NCBI GenBank assembly: GCA_965116765.1
Contig: OZ220718.1
Location: 3,472,001 to 3,536,000 of the forward strand
Length of the DNA stretch: 64,000 nt
Reading direction: 5' to 3'
DNA from: JAJEEA01 sp965116765
Lineage (GTDB): Bacteria > Acidobacteriota > Vicinamibacteria > Vicinamibacterales > UBA8438
The notes under the pieces were generated by a model. The model ran no database searches. It was given only the letters and a program-made list of their open reading frames with translations, and was not told the origin of the DNA. A program made the translations under genes and the position numbers. Positions within the stretch are counted from its first letter, which is position 1. Each line of letters starts with the position of its first letter. This document shows positions 35,392-42,850 of the stretch, piece by piece.

Positions 35392-36029
35392 ACACCGCGA
35401 GTCTCGGCTCCCCACAGGTACTTGTGCAGCTGCACCTGCAGGCGCACCCCCAACCGGTCGGCGAGCACCCACTCCGCGAGCCGTTCGGGCGGCAGGACCC
35501 CGTGCACCGGCGAGAACAGGACCGCGACGGATCGGGCGTCGAGCGCGTGCCGGCGCACCACGTCGCGGGCGTACTCGTAGTCGGCGCGGTCGGCGATGAC
35601 GAACTTCACCTGGTCGCGGCCGGCCAGGCGGGCCAGGTTGCCCCAGTCGTTGCGGTGCGACTCGCCGCTGCCCGGACACTTGACGTCCATGATCTTGACG
35701 ACCCCGGCCGGCACCCGCTCGAGGCTGACGTGACCGCCGGTCTCGAGCAGCACCGCCGCCCCGCCCGCGAGCAGGCGGTCCATCAGGGGATAGACGTCGG
35801 GCTGCAGCAGGGGCTCGCCGCCGGTGATCTCGACGAGCCGGCAGCCGTAGCCCTCGACCTCGGCCACCACCTCGTCGACCTCGCGCCTGCGGCCCTCGTG
35901 GAACGCATAGGGGGTGTCGCACCAGACGCAGCGGAGGTCGCACGCGGTCAGGCGCACGAAGACGCAGGGGCGGCCCGCGTAGTCGGACTCGCCCTGAATC
36001 GAGTAGAAGATCTCGTTGACGGTCAGCAT
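35388..36029 (-). CDS. queE: 7-carboxy-7-deazaguanine synthase (radical SAM)
   Basis: QueE rearranges carboxytetrahydropterin to carboxy-deazaguanine. The cluster motif CDLRCVWC fits the CxxxCxxC pattern, preceded by EIFYSIQGESDYAGRPCVFV, and the SAM-binding VEITGGEPLLQ follows. Length is 213 residues. It lies 24 bases after the 2-hydroxyacid dehydrogenase and overlaps queC, so it is transcribed with the microcompartment genes upstream. Confidence 0.93.
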   Translation of the reverse strand: MLTVNEIFYSIQGESDYAGRPCVFVRLTACDLRCVWCDTPYAFHEGRRREVDEVVAEVEGYGCRLVEITGGEPLLQPDVYPLMDRLLAGGAAVLLETGGHVSLERVPAGVVKIMDVKCPGSGESHRNDWGNLARLAGRDQVKFVIADRADYEYARDVVRRHALDARSVAVLFSPVHGVLPPERLAEWVLADRLGVRLQVQLHKYLWGAETRGV

Positions 36030-36053
36030 CGCGGCATCCGCCGGGTCCGCCGG

Positions 36054-37022
36054 TCACGGCCGGGCGACCGGGGTCACCGCCGGCCGGCCGCCCAGCACCT
36101 CGACGACGTTGCGCACCGCGAGCTGGGCCATCGCGGTGCGGGTCTCCCGGGTGGCGCTGCCGAGGTGGGGGGTCAGGCAGACGTTGTCCCGCCCCACGAG
36201 CCCCGGATGGACGCGGGGCTCGCCCTCGAACACGTCCAGGCCGGCGCCGGCGATGAGCCGCTCGTCGAGGGCCCACGCCAGGGCCTCGTCGTCGACGACG
36301 CCCCCCCGCGACGTGTTGACGAGGACGGCCGAGCGCTTCATGCGGACCAGCGTCCGGCGGTCCATGAGGTGCCGGGTCTCGGCCGTCAGGGGCACGTGGA
36401 GGGACACCACGTCGGAGGTCAGCAGCAGCTCGTCGAGCGACAGCACCGGCACGTCGGCGCCCTCCGCCGGCGCCCGGCCGGGGCGCGCCGCGACGACCGG
36501 CCGCATGCCGAACGCGGGGGCGATGGCCGCCACCGCGCGGCCGATGCGCCCCGCCCCCACGACGCCGAGCTGCTTGCCGCGCAGCTCGGAGCCGAGCAGG
36601 AACTCGAACGTCCAGCCCCGCCACCCGCCGCCGCGGATGGTGCGGTCGCCCTCGCCGAGGCGGCGGGTGACCGAGAGAATCAGCGCCCACGTCAGCTCGG
36701 CCGTCGCGCCGGTGACGAGGTCGGGCGTGTTCGTGACCACGATGCCGCGGGCCGCGGCCGCCGCGACGTCGATGTTGTCGAACCCGACGGCGACGGTGGC
36801 CACCACCTTCAGCCGGTCGCCGGCCGCGAGGATGGCTGCGTCGATGCGGTCGTCGAACATGCAGACGAGGCCCTGCTTGCCCGCGACACGCGCGCGCAGC
36901 TCTTCGCCCGACAGCGGCTCGGTGGAGTCGTGCCGGTCGACCGCGAATGCCGCCTCGAGAGGAGCGAGCACCGACGAAGGCATGCGGCGCGTCACGAGGA
37001 CGGCTGGCGTCGTCTGGTCCAT
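36054..37022 (-). CDS. D-isomer-specific 2-hydroxyacid dehydrogenase (glyoxylate/hydroxypyruvate reductase-like)
   Basis: The 322-residue protein has the split catalytic domain of the family, the NAD(P) motif GVVGAGRIGRAVAAI near residue 150, the arginine motif VLVNTSRGGVVDDEALAWAL and the histidine motif NVCLTPHLGSATRETR. Such enzymes reduce glyoxylate, hydroxypyruvate or related 2-oxoacids. It sits 39 bases downstream of the first shell gene, within the microcompartment operon. It lacks an obvious encapsulation peptide at either end, so it may act outside the shell. Substrate is not determined by sequence. Confidence 0.85.
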   Translation of the reverse strand: MDQTTPAVLVTRRMPSSVLAPLEAAFAVDRHDSTEPLSGEELRARVAGKQGLVCMFDDRIDAAILAAGDRLKVVATVAVGFDNIDVAAAAARGIVVTNTPDLVTGATAELTWALILSVTRRLGEGDRTIRGGGWRGWTFEFLLGSELRGKQLGVVGAGRIGRAVAAIAPAFGMRPVVAARPGRAPAEGADVPVLSLDELLLTSDVVSLHVPLTAETRHLMDRRTLVRMKRSAVLVNTSRGGVVDDEALAWALDERLIAGAGLDVFEGEPRVHPGLVGRDNVCLTPHLGSATRETRTAMAQLAVRNVVEVLGGRPAVTPVARP

Positions 37023-37061
37023 CGGTCGTCGACAGCGCGGAGGTCGTCCGGCGGCGGCGGT

Positions 37062-37337
37062 TCAGGACGCGATGGGGTCGCGCGGGTCGACGATGCCGAC
37101 GATGGCGGCGTCGACGGGGGCGCCGGGCCGGCCGAGCGCGGCCCCCGCCGCGCGCCCCTCCAGCACCAGCAGCACGATCTCGCCGGGCCCCGCGCCCACC
37201 GCGTCGATCGCCAGTTGAGCGGCCCCGGCAGGGACGCCGCCGGCGTCGAGCGGCTGGGCGAGCAGCAGCCGGGCGCCGGTCAGTGCGGGCTGCTTGCGGG
37301 TCGCGACCACGGAACCGATCACGCGCGCCAGCCGCAC
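37062..37337 (-). CDS. Microcompartment vertex protein (EutN/CcmL, BMC-P), copy 1
   Basis: The 91-residue protein is a pentamer-forming shell vertex. It opens with VRLARVIGSVVATRKQPAL (GTG start), the EutN/CcmL N-terminal strand, contains LLLAQPL and IDAVGAGPGEIVLLVLEG, and ends PVDAAIVGIVD, which closes the barrel. BMC-P pentamers cap the corners of the polyhedral shell. It starts 3 bases after the stop of copy 2, implying coupled translation. Confidence 0.92.
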   Translation of the reverse strand: MRLARVIGSVVATRKQPALTGARLLLAQPLDAGGVPAGAAQLAIDAVGAGPGEIVLLVLEGRAAGAALGRPGAPVDAAIVGIVDPRDPIAS

Positions 37338-37340
37338 CGT

Positions 37341-37655
37341 CTACTCCTGCCGGGGTTCGCCCGGCGGCATCTCGTCCGGCGGCGGAACCGCGCCGGCGCT
37401 CCAGTGATCGCAGATGCCCGTGACGCAGGCGTCCGCCGGCACCCGCCGTGGAAGGAACGGCAGCGACGCTTCCCGCCCCCGCACGAAGAACACCTCCTCG
37501 GTCACTCCCGCGCCGACCGAATCGACGGCGACCAGCGGCGGCCCCACCGGCTCGCGGGCCGGCGACAACGGCTGCAGCACCAGCAGCGTCGCGGCGGCGA
37601 GTCCAGGGTCCTTCCGGGTGGCGACCACGTTGCCGATGACCCGTGCGAGCTGCAT
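37341..37655 (-). CDS. Microcompartment vertex protein (EutN/CcmL, BMC-P), copy 2, C-terminally extended
   Basis: A 104-residue BMC-P protein: MQLARVIGNVVATRKDPGL, LLVLQPLSP, VAVDSVGAGVTEEVFFVRG and VPADACVTGICD. It departs from the other two in having ACVTGICD instead of AAIVGIVD and a proline/glutamate-rich tail of about 20 residues. The tail could face outward or mediate a contact specific to this vertex type; this is inference. Confidence 0.9.
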   Translation of the reverse strand: MQLARVIGNVVATRKDPGLAAATLLVLQPLSPAREPVGPPLVAVDSVGAGVTEEVFFVRGREASLPFLPRRVPADACVTGICDHWSAGAVPPPDEMPPGEPRQE

Positions 37656-37717
37656 TGCTCTCCGGCTCCGGCGCGCCCGGTCTGCCCCGGCCCGCCGGCA
37701 TCGAGATCTCCCGCGCG

Positions 37718-37984
37718 TCAGTCTGTGGCGACGGTGTCGACGATGCCGACGATGGCGGCGTCGACGGGGCGGTCCGTCATCCCTTCCGCCATCCGGGCCG
37801 AGCTGCCGCTGACCACGAGCACCCGCTCGCCGGCGCCGGCGTCGACGGTGTCGACGGCCACGAGGGGGGCGCCGCGCGCGGACCCGTCCGGCAGCACCGG
37901 CTGCACGAGCAGCAGCTTGCTGCCGGCCAGACGATCGTCCTTGCGGGTCGCGACGACCGTGCCCACCACCTTCCCGAGAATCAT
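37718..37984 (-). CDS. Microcompartment vertex protein (EutN/CcmL, BMC-P), copy 3
   Basis: The 88-residue protein has the canonical MILGKVVGTVVATRKDDRL start, LLLVQPVLPDG, VAVDTVDAGAGERVLVVSGS and the closing DAAIVGIVDTV. It is the shortest and closest to standard EutN/CcmL. It follows the hexamer gene by 20 bases and precedes copy 2 by 62 bases. Three distinct vertex proteins with one hexamer is an unusual ratio that resembles planctomycete-verrucomicrobial-type shells. Confidence 0.92.
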   Translation of the reverse strand: MILGKVVGTVVATRKDDRLAGSKLLLVQPVLPDGSARGAPLVAVDTVDAGAGERVLVVSGSSARMAEGMTDRPVDAAIVGIVDTVATD

Positions 37985-38004
37985 GGCGACGGAGCAGCCT
38001 GGTC

Positions 38005-38292
38005 CTACGAGCCGGTGCTCTTGCCGATGGGCAGGGCGTCCTCGAGGTTGGCGTGAGGCCGCGGGATGACGTGCACCGACACGAGCTCGCCGACGCGGCG
38101 GGCCGCCGCCGCCCCCGCGTCGGTCGCCGCCTTCACCGCCGCCACGTCGCCGCGGACGATGGCGGTCACGAAGCCGGCGCCGATCTTCTCCCAGCCGACG
38201 AGGGTGACGTTGGCGGCCTTCACCATGGCGTCCGACGCTTCGATCATCGCGACGAGCCCCTTCGTCTCCACCATGCCGAGCGCCTCACCCAT
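38005..38292 (-). CDS. Microcompartment hexameric shell protein (BMC-H)
   Basis: The 95-residue single BMC domain begins MGEALGMVETKGLVAMIEAS and continues WEKIGAGFVTAIVRGDVAAVK to VSVHVIPRPHANLE, the canonical facet-forming hexamer. GGAGG lies 7 bases before the ATG at 38292; a GTG two codons earlier is less likely. It is the only BMC-domain protein in the window; no BMC-T trimer is seen. A short tail (DALPIGKSTGS) follows the fold. Confidence 0.95.
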   Translation of the reverse strand: MGEALGMVETKGLVAMIEASDAMVKAANVTLVGWEKIGAGFVTAIVRGDVAAVKAATDAGAAAARRVGELVSVHVIPRPHANLEDALPIGKSTGS

Positions 38293-38331
38293 CGCCACGC
38301 CTCCCGCGCATCCGGGAGCCCTTGTGACAGC

Positions 38332-38359
38332 CCCCGCCGTCGACCGGCGGCAAGCGGGG
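38332..38359 (-). other. Hairpin between the aldolase and BMC-H genes
   Basis: CCCCGC (38332-38337) pairs with GCGGGG (38354-38359), with further pairing possible inside. Located in the leader of the shell genes, it may protect or partly terminate the transcript and so adjust the ratio of shell to cargo; this role is inference. Confidence 0.35.
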
Positions 38360-38374
38360 TTCCATCACGGGCTC

Positions 38375-39280
38375 CTAGCGCAACTGCGTGACGGCGTCCG
38401 CAATCAGCGCCGTCAGCTCGCGGTATGTTAGTCGAACTTCGTCGCCGTCACCAGGAACGCCGCCGCCGCCCGACCGCGGCCCGTCGGCGGACGCCGGCGG
38501 CACGTCCGGGGACGCGGGAGCCGGGGCGGCGGGGTCGACGAGCCTCCGGCCGGGGCTCGACGGGGCCTCCAGCACCTGGCAGTCCTCGTCGGCCCCGCCG
38601 TCCGGGGGGCAGAGGGGGGCCGGGGCGGCGATGCCGTAACGGTCGCGCAGCCCCTGCAGGCGGTCCACCTCTTCGCGCGACAGCAGGTGCTCGCGCCCGA
38701 GCTGCCGCGCCACGAGGCTGATGCGGGCGAAGTGCTCCACCGTCTCCATCTTGTAGTACGCGGCGTAGAGCTCGTCGGCGATGGTCAGCGCGCCGTGGTT
38801 GGCCAGCAGCAGCCCGTCGTGGGCGCGGATGTGACGCCGTACCGCGTCGGCGAGCTCGCTCGTCGACGGGGTGCCGTAGTCGGCGATGGGAATGCTGCCG
38901 AGGGTGCAGACGACCTCGGCGAGGACCGCGCGGTCGAGGGCGATGCCGGCGACCGCGAAGCCGGTGGCGGTGGGCGGATGCGCGTGGACCACGGCCCGGA
39001 TCTCGGGCCGGTGCTCGTAGACGGCGAGATGCATCAGCAGCTCGGACGACGGCTCGCGGTCGCCGGCCAGCTTGCGGCCCGACAGGTCCGTCGTCACCAT
39101 CATGTCCGGGGTCATGAACCCCTTGGACACGCCGGTGGGCGTGGTCACCAGCCGGTCGTCGCCGATCCGGACGCTGATGTTGCCGTCGTTCGAGGCCACG
39201 AAGCCGCGGTCGTGCAGCCGGCGGCCGATCTCGACGATGTCCGCCCGCAGCCGCTCGTCGTTGCCCATCGCTGCCTGCAT
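38375..39280 (-). CDS. Class II aldolase (fuculose-phosphate aldolase-like) with putative encapsulation peptide
   Basis: Class II aldolase/adducin fold: zinc ligands H99 and H101 in VVHAHPPTATGF and H162 in LLANHGALTIAD, catalytic-type E80 in SSELLMHLAVYEH, and GNISVR near residue 33. Such enzymes split fuculose- or rhamnulose-1-phosphate into DHAP and lactaldehyde. The catalytic domain ends near residue 218. It is followed by a Pro/Ala/Gly/Asp-rich linker (about 237-280) and an amphipathic C-terminal helix (EVRLTYRELTALIADAVTQL), the usual build of a microcompartment targeting tail. It leads the shell-gene operon. ATG 39268 is an alternative start. Confidence 0.85.
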   Translation of the reverse strand: MQAAMGNDERLRADIVEIGRRLHDRGFVASNDGNISVRIGDDRLVTTPTGVSKGFMTPDMMVTTDLSGRKLAGDREPSSELLMHLAVYEHRPEIRAVVHAHPPTATGFAVAGIALDRAVLAEVVCTLGSIPIADYGTPSTSELADAVRRHIRAHDGLLLANHGALTIADELYAAYYKMETVEHFARISLVARQLGREHLLSREEVDRLQGLRDRYGIAAPAPLCPPDGGADEDCQVLEAPSSPGRRLVDPAAPAPASPDVPPASADGPRSGGGGVPGDGDEVRLTYRELTALIADAVTQLR

Positions 39281-39396
39281 CCGAACCCGAAGACCGTCGC
39301 CGAACGCGACCGTGAGGCAAGGCCGCGGCCTCCGGTTGCCCCGACCGGCCCGACCGGGAATCCGCACCGCCATGCGGCCCGGACTCCTGGCCGGCG

Positions 39397-39672
39397 TCAC
39401 GCCCGGGCGGCGGACCTGCGCCGGCCCTGCCGGTACGCGGCTCGGCACTCCTCGGAGCAGAAGTACTGCACCTCGCCGCCGCCGCGCGCGCTGACGGCCC
39501 GGGTCCTGTCGACGTAGGTGCCGCAGACGGGGTCGCGCGCCAGCATCGCGCCCTGCTTGGGGGCCACCCGGGGGCGCTCGGCCGCGCCCTCCAGCAGCCC
39601 GCTGAAGAACTTCCAGGCCATGCGCACCGCGACCGCCGCTATCAGGAACCGGATGAGCCAGCCAAGCGCCAT
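39397..39672 (-). CDS. Small membrane-anchored YHS/TRASH-type metal-binding protein
   Basis: The 91-residue protein has one N-terminal membrane helix (LIRFLIAAVAVRMAWKFF) and a C-terminal YHS-like knuckle, ARDPVCGTYVD then VQYFCSEECRAAYRQG, with three cysteines typical of metal-chaperone or metal-sensing TRASH domains. The start at 39672 puts the helix first; an upstream start at 39723 is possible. It lies upstream of the aldolase on the same strand with a 116-base gap. The metal and partner are unknown. Confidence 0.75.
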   Translation of the reverse strand: MALGWLIRFLIAAVAVRMAWKFFSGLLEGAAERPRVAPKQGAMLARDPVCGTYVDRTRAVSARGGGEVQYFCSEECRAAYRQGRRRSAARA

Positions 39673-39844
39673 GTCGTCACCCAGCCAGGAATCCACCGCC
39701 GCACGACCTTGCAGTGACGCCACCGCCCGCGGCGGCGCGCGAAGCTCGGGCTGACGCGAAACTCCCGCGGCTCCGCTCCGCGCCGGGGCGACCCTCCGGC
39801 CGCCCGCACCAGCTCGCGGCGCGGACGTCCGGGCCGCGAGCCGG

Positions 39845-40450
39845 TCACGGGTGCGCCGCCGCGCGCAGGCGCTCGAGGACGTCGGCCGCCGCGAGCCCCT
39901 CGAGCGTGTCGGGAGCGAGACGCTGCAGCTCCTGCAGCACCTCGATCGCCCCCGCGAAGTCCTGCTTGCCCGTGGCCCGCACGATACCGATGTTCAGGAG
40001 CGTCCCGGCGTGGGCGGGGTCGATCTCGAGCGAGCGATCGAACTGGGCGAGGGCGCGGTCGACCGAGCCCAGGTAGAAGTACGCCACGCCGAGATCGGTG
40101 CTGACCTCGACGAGATCCGGGTCGAGGGCCAGGGCCGCCTCGAACCACGGCGCCGCGTCCTCGAAACGCCGCGCCTCGTGGTAGAGGTTGCCGAGGTCGA
40201 CGCGGCTCTCGACGTCGTCGGGCGCCTCGCCGGCGGCCGTGCGCAGGGCGGCGGCGCGGTCCTCGTCGATGGCCAGCGGCTCGGGCACGTCAGGCTCCGG
40301 CGCGACCTCCGCCGGGGCCGGTGCGGGCGCGGCCCGCGCCTCCTCGACCGGCGGCGGCGGCTCGGGGCGCTGGCTCCAGACGATCCAGCCCATGAGGCCG
40401 ACCGCCAGCAGGAGCGAGACGGCGAGAGGGAGGGGCTCGGTTCGATTCAT
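39845..40450 (-). CDS. Membrane-anchored TPR protein
   Basis: A 201-residue protein with an N-terminal signal-anchor (PLAVSLLLAVGLMGWIVW), a Pro/Ala/Glu-rich linker, and about three tetratricopeptide repeats. The repeats are visible as VDLGNLYHEARRFEDAAPWF, TDLGVAYFYLGSVDRALAQF and a third around LLNIGIV. It is likely periplasmic and a protein-interaction scaffold. It follows glmM on the same strand after a 318-base gap. No specific function can be assigned. Confidence 0.78.
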   Translation of the reverse strand: MNRTEPLPLAVSLLLAVGLMGWIVWSQRPEPPPPVEEARAAPAPAPAEVAPEPDVPEPLAIDEDRAAALRTAAGEAPDDVESRVDLGNLYHEARRFEDAAPWFEAALALDPDLVEVSTDLGVAYFYLGSVDRALAQFDRSLEIDPAHAGTLLNIGIVRATGKQDFAGAIEVLQELQRLAPDTLEGLAAADVLERLRAAAHP

Positions 40451-40650
40451 CGGGACCTGACGGGCAAACAGTCGGGATCGGCTGATCATAGCAACGCACC
40501 GTGACGCCGTCCACAGACGGCGCCGCACCGGGGACGATGCCGCGCTCGCGGGCCGTTCAGGACTCGTTCGCCGGCGGGGCCGACCGGAGGCGGAGCACGC
40601 CCGCAGCCTCGGCCCCGTCACCGGACCGAACCGGCGACGGGGCGGCGCCT

Positions 40651-40739
40651 CCCGGACCCCGGCCCGCCCGGGGCGCCCTACTGCGACATGTCGGCCAGCA
40701 CGAGGTCGCCCCCCGGACCCCGGCCCGCCCGGGGCGCCC
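40651..40739. repeat. Two identical 28-base hairpin repeats downstream of glmM
   Basis: The 28-base block at 40651-40678 recurs exactly at 40712-40739. Each contains CCCCGG-CCCGC-CCGGGG, a six-pair stem. Together they lie in the 318-base gap (40451-40768) after glmM and may form a tandem terminator. The remainder of the gap shows no gene. Confidence 0.6.
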
Positions 40740-40768
40740 CCGTTCGAAACGCTCCCGAACACCCGAGG

Positions 40769-42130
40769 TCACCCGCGGACGCCCGGCCCGACGCCGATCT
40801 CGGCCCGCACGCGCTCCGCGATCGCCTCGGCGAGGCCACGAATCCGCGCTTCGTCGGGCCCCTCGATCATGATCCTGAGCAGCGGCTCGGTGCCCGAGTA
40901 GCGCACCAGCACCCGGCCGTCGCGGCCGAGGTCCCCCGCCGCCGCGTCGACGAGCGCCGACACCCCCGGCAGCTCGTCGAGCCGCGCGCGGCGGCGCACC
41001 TCCACGTTCAGCAGCACCTGGGGCCGCAGCGCGAGGTCGGCGGCCAGATCGGCGAGGGGCCGCCCGCTGTCGAGCATCGCCCGCACGATCGTCAGGGCGG
41101 TGGCGAGCCCGTCTCCCGTCGGCAGGTGATCGCCGAGGATGACGTGCCCCGACTGCTCTCCTCCCAGGACGAGCCCGCGCCGCCGCATCTCCTCCCGTAC
41201 GAGCCGGTCGCCCACCGCGCAGCGATGCAGCGTGACGTCTTCGGCGGCGAGGGCCTGCTCGAGGGCGATGTTGCTCATCACCGTGGCCACGACGCCGCGA
41301 TGCGGAAGGCGGCCCCGCGCCGCGAGCCAGCGGGCGGCGACGAGCAGCACCGCATCGCCGGGGACCGCCGCCCCTCGATGGTCCACCAGCACGACGCGGT
41401 CGCCGTCGCCGTCGAAGGCGGCCCCGAGGTCGCATCCCTGCTCGACGACGGCGCGGCCGAGGGAGGCGGGATGCGTCGAGCCGCATCCGCGGTTGATGTT
41501 CCGCCCGTCCGGTCGATCGTGCAGGACCACGGGGGCGAGCCCGAGGCGGCGGAGGACCGCGGGCGCGAGCCGGCTCGTGGCGCCGTTGGCGCAGTCGATC
41601 GCCATCCGGAACGCGGCCGGAACCTCGACCCCCCGGAGAATCCCGGCGGTGTGATCGAGATAGGCCTCGGCGATGGAGACCCGCTCGACCGGCGGAGACG
41701 ACGCGGCCGGCGGCGCCGGGCCGGGCTCGGCGACCGACGCGGTGATCCGGGCCTCGAGGTCCGCGCCGGCCTTCTCGCCGCCGGCCGTGAACACCTTGAC
41801 GCCGTTGTCCTGATAGGGATTGTGCGAGGCGGAGACGACCAGCCCGGCGTCGTAGCCCCCGTCCCGGGTGAGGAACGACACCGCGGGGGTGGACAGCACC
41901 CCCGCGTCGACCGGCCCCGCCGCCGCGCCGGCCACGCCCTCGGCCAGGGCCTCGGTCATCCACTCGCCGGACTCGCGCGTGTCGCGGCCGATGAGGACCC
42001 GGCGGGGGCCCGGGCCGCCGACGCACGCCGCCGCGACCGCGGTCCCCAGGCGAATCAGCGTCGACCGGTCCAGCGGCGGCTCACCGGGGGTGCCCCGCAC
42101 CCCGTCGGTCCCGAAGAGGCGGCCGGCCAT
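40769..42130 (-). CDS. glmM: Phosphoglucosamine mutase
   Basis: GlmM converts glucosamine-6-phosphate to glucosamine-1-phosphate for cell-wall precursor synthesis. The N-terminal RLFGTDGVRG, the phosphoserine loop LVVSASHNPYQDNG (Ser102), the metal loop AAFDGDGDRVVLVD and the C-terminal RYSGTEPLLRIMIEG are intact. Length is 453 residues. It follows cdaR by 15 bases; the cdaA-cdaR-glmM order is conserved in many phyla, and GlmM can inhibit CdaA by direct binding in Gram-positives. Confidence 0.95.
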   Translation of the reverse strand: MAGRLFGTDGVRGTPGEPPLDRSTLIRLGTAVAAACVGGPGPRRVLIGRDTRESGEWMTEALAEGVAGAAAGPVDAGVLSTPAVSFLTRDGGYDAGLVVSASHNPYQDNGVKVFTAGGEKAGADLEARITASVAEPGPAPPAASSPPVERVSIAEAYLDHTAGILRGVEVPAAFRMAIDCANGATSRLAPAVLRRLGLAPVVLHDRPDGRNINRGCGSTHPASLGRAVVEQGCDLGAAFDGDGDRVVLVDHRGAAVPGDAVLLVAARWLAARGRLPHRGVVATVMSNIALEQALAAEDVTLHRCAVGDRLVREEMRRRGLVLGGEQSGHVILGDHLPTGDGLATALTIVRAMLDSGRPLADLAADLALRPQVLLNVEVRRRARLDELPGVSALVDAAAGDLGRDGRVLVRYSGTEPLLRIMIEGPDEARIRGLAEAIAERVRAEIGVGPGVRG

Positions 42131-42145
42131 CGATGCAGGGACCGC

Positions 42146-42850
42146 TCAGTCCCGGGCGCCCCACCCGGTCCGGGCGGCGCCGGCCCCCGTGCGGGCGGCG
42201 CCCCCGCCGCCCGGGGCCCGGACGATGGGAATCGTCACCCGGGCGGACCCCGGCGTGACCAGCCGCAGGTACGGGTCGTCGACGCCGACCGTGACCATCC
42301 GGCGCATGGGCACCGACATGCCGGTCACGTCGATCGGCTCGGTCATCGCCTCGACCAGATCGTGCAGCCGGCTCGCGGGCCCCTCCACCTCCACGCTGGC
42401 CGGCTCGACCTCGACCGCACCCACCATGAAGCCGGCCGCCGGCGCCCCCCGGACCTCCGGGACGATCGGCACCACCCGGCTCGCCGACACGTCCAGCGTC
42501 AACGAGATGGTCGACGGAATCACCTGGGTCACGTCGATTCCCAGGGGGGGCCGCACGCGATCGGAGCTCATGTCGAACATCCTCGTCCCGGCATGCTCCG
42601 AGTCGAGATCGATGATCGCGGCCATGTCGCCCCCTTGGAGGCGCCGCAGGGTCCCCGAGGGACCCCGCAGGCGCACCTCGACGCTCTCCGGCGGATTGCC
42701 GAGAATCTCCATGGACTCGGGCAGGTTCTCGAACGCCACGGGAATCCGCATGCCGCGCTCGGCGATGGGCTCGCCCGAGACGGCGAGCCACAGCCCCGCC
42801 GCGAGGGCCACGGAGAAGAGCTTGAGCCCCAGCTTTCTGAGGGTCGTCAC
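42146..42850 (-). CDS. cdaR: CdaR-like YbbR-domain protein
   Basis: The 234-residue protein has one N-terminal membrane helix (LGLKLFSVALAAGLWLAVSG) and at least two YbbR-type beta domains, with IPVAFENLPESMEILGNPPE and VEVRLRGPSG then VSASRVVPIVPEVRG and VEVEGPASRLHDL. YbbR proteins regulate the diadenylate cyclase CdaA. The GTG start overlaps the cdaA stop (GTGA). The last 25 residues are Gly/Ala-rich. Confidence 0.88.
   Translation of the reverse strand: MTTLRKLGLKLFSVALAAGLWLAVSGEPIAERGMRIPVAFENLPESMEILGNPPESVEVRLRGPSGTLRRLQGGDMAAIIDLDSEHAGTRMFDMSSDRVRPPLGIDVTQVIPSTISLTLDVSASRVVPIVPEVRGAPAAGFMVGAVEVEPASVEVEGPASRLHDLVEAMTEPIDVTGMSVPMRRMVTVGVDDPYLRLVTPGSARVTIPIVRAPGGGGAARTGAGAARTGWGARD

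Noticed and set aside
34630..36053. preQ1 riboswitch near queE-queC
   Set aside because: No A-rich tail and H-type pseudoknot pattern is visible, and queE has only a 24-base leader inside an operon.
34696..37701. 1001-codon open frame on the minus strand
   Set aside because: Only the last 231 codons (queC) are a real gene; the rest is antisense or out of frame over queE, the dehydrogenase and BMC-P genes, with Arg/Gly-rich nonsense composition.
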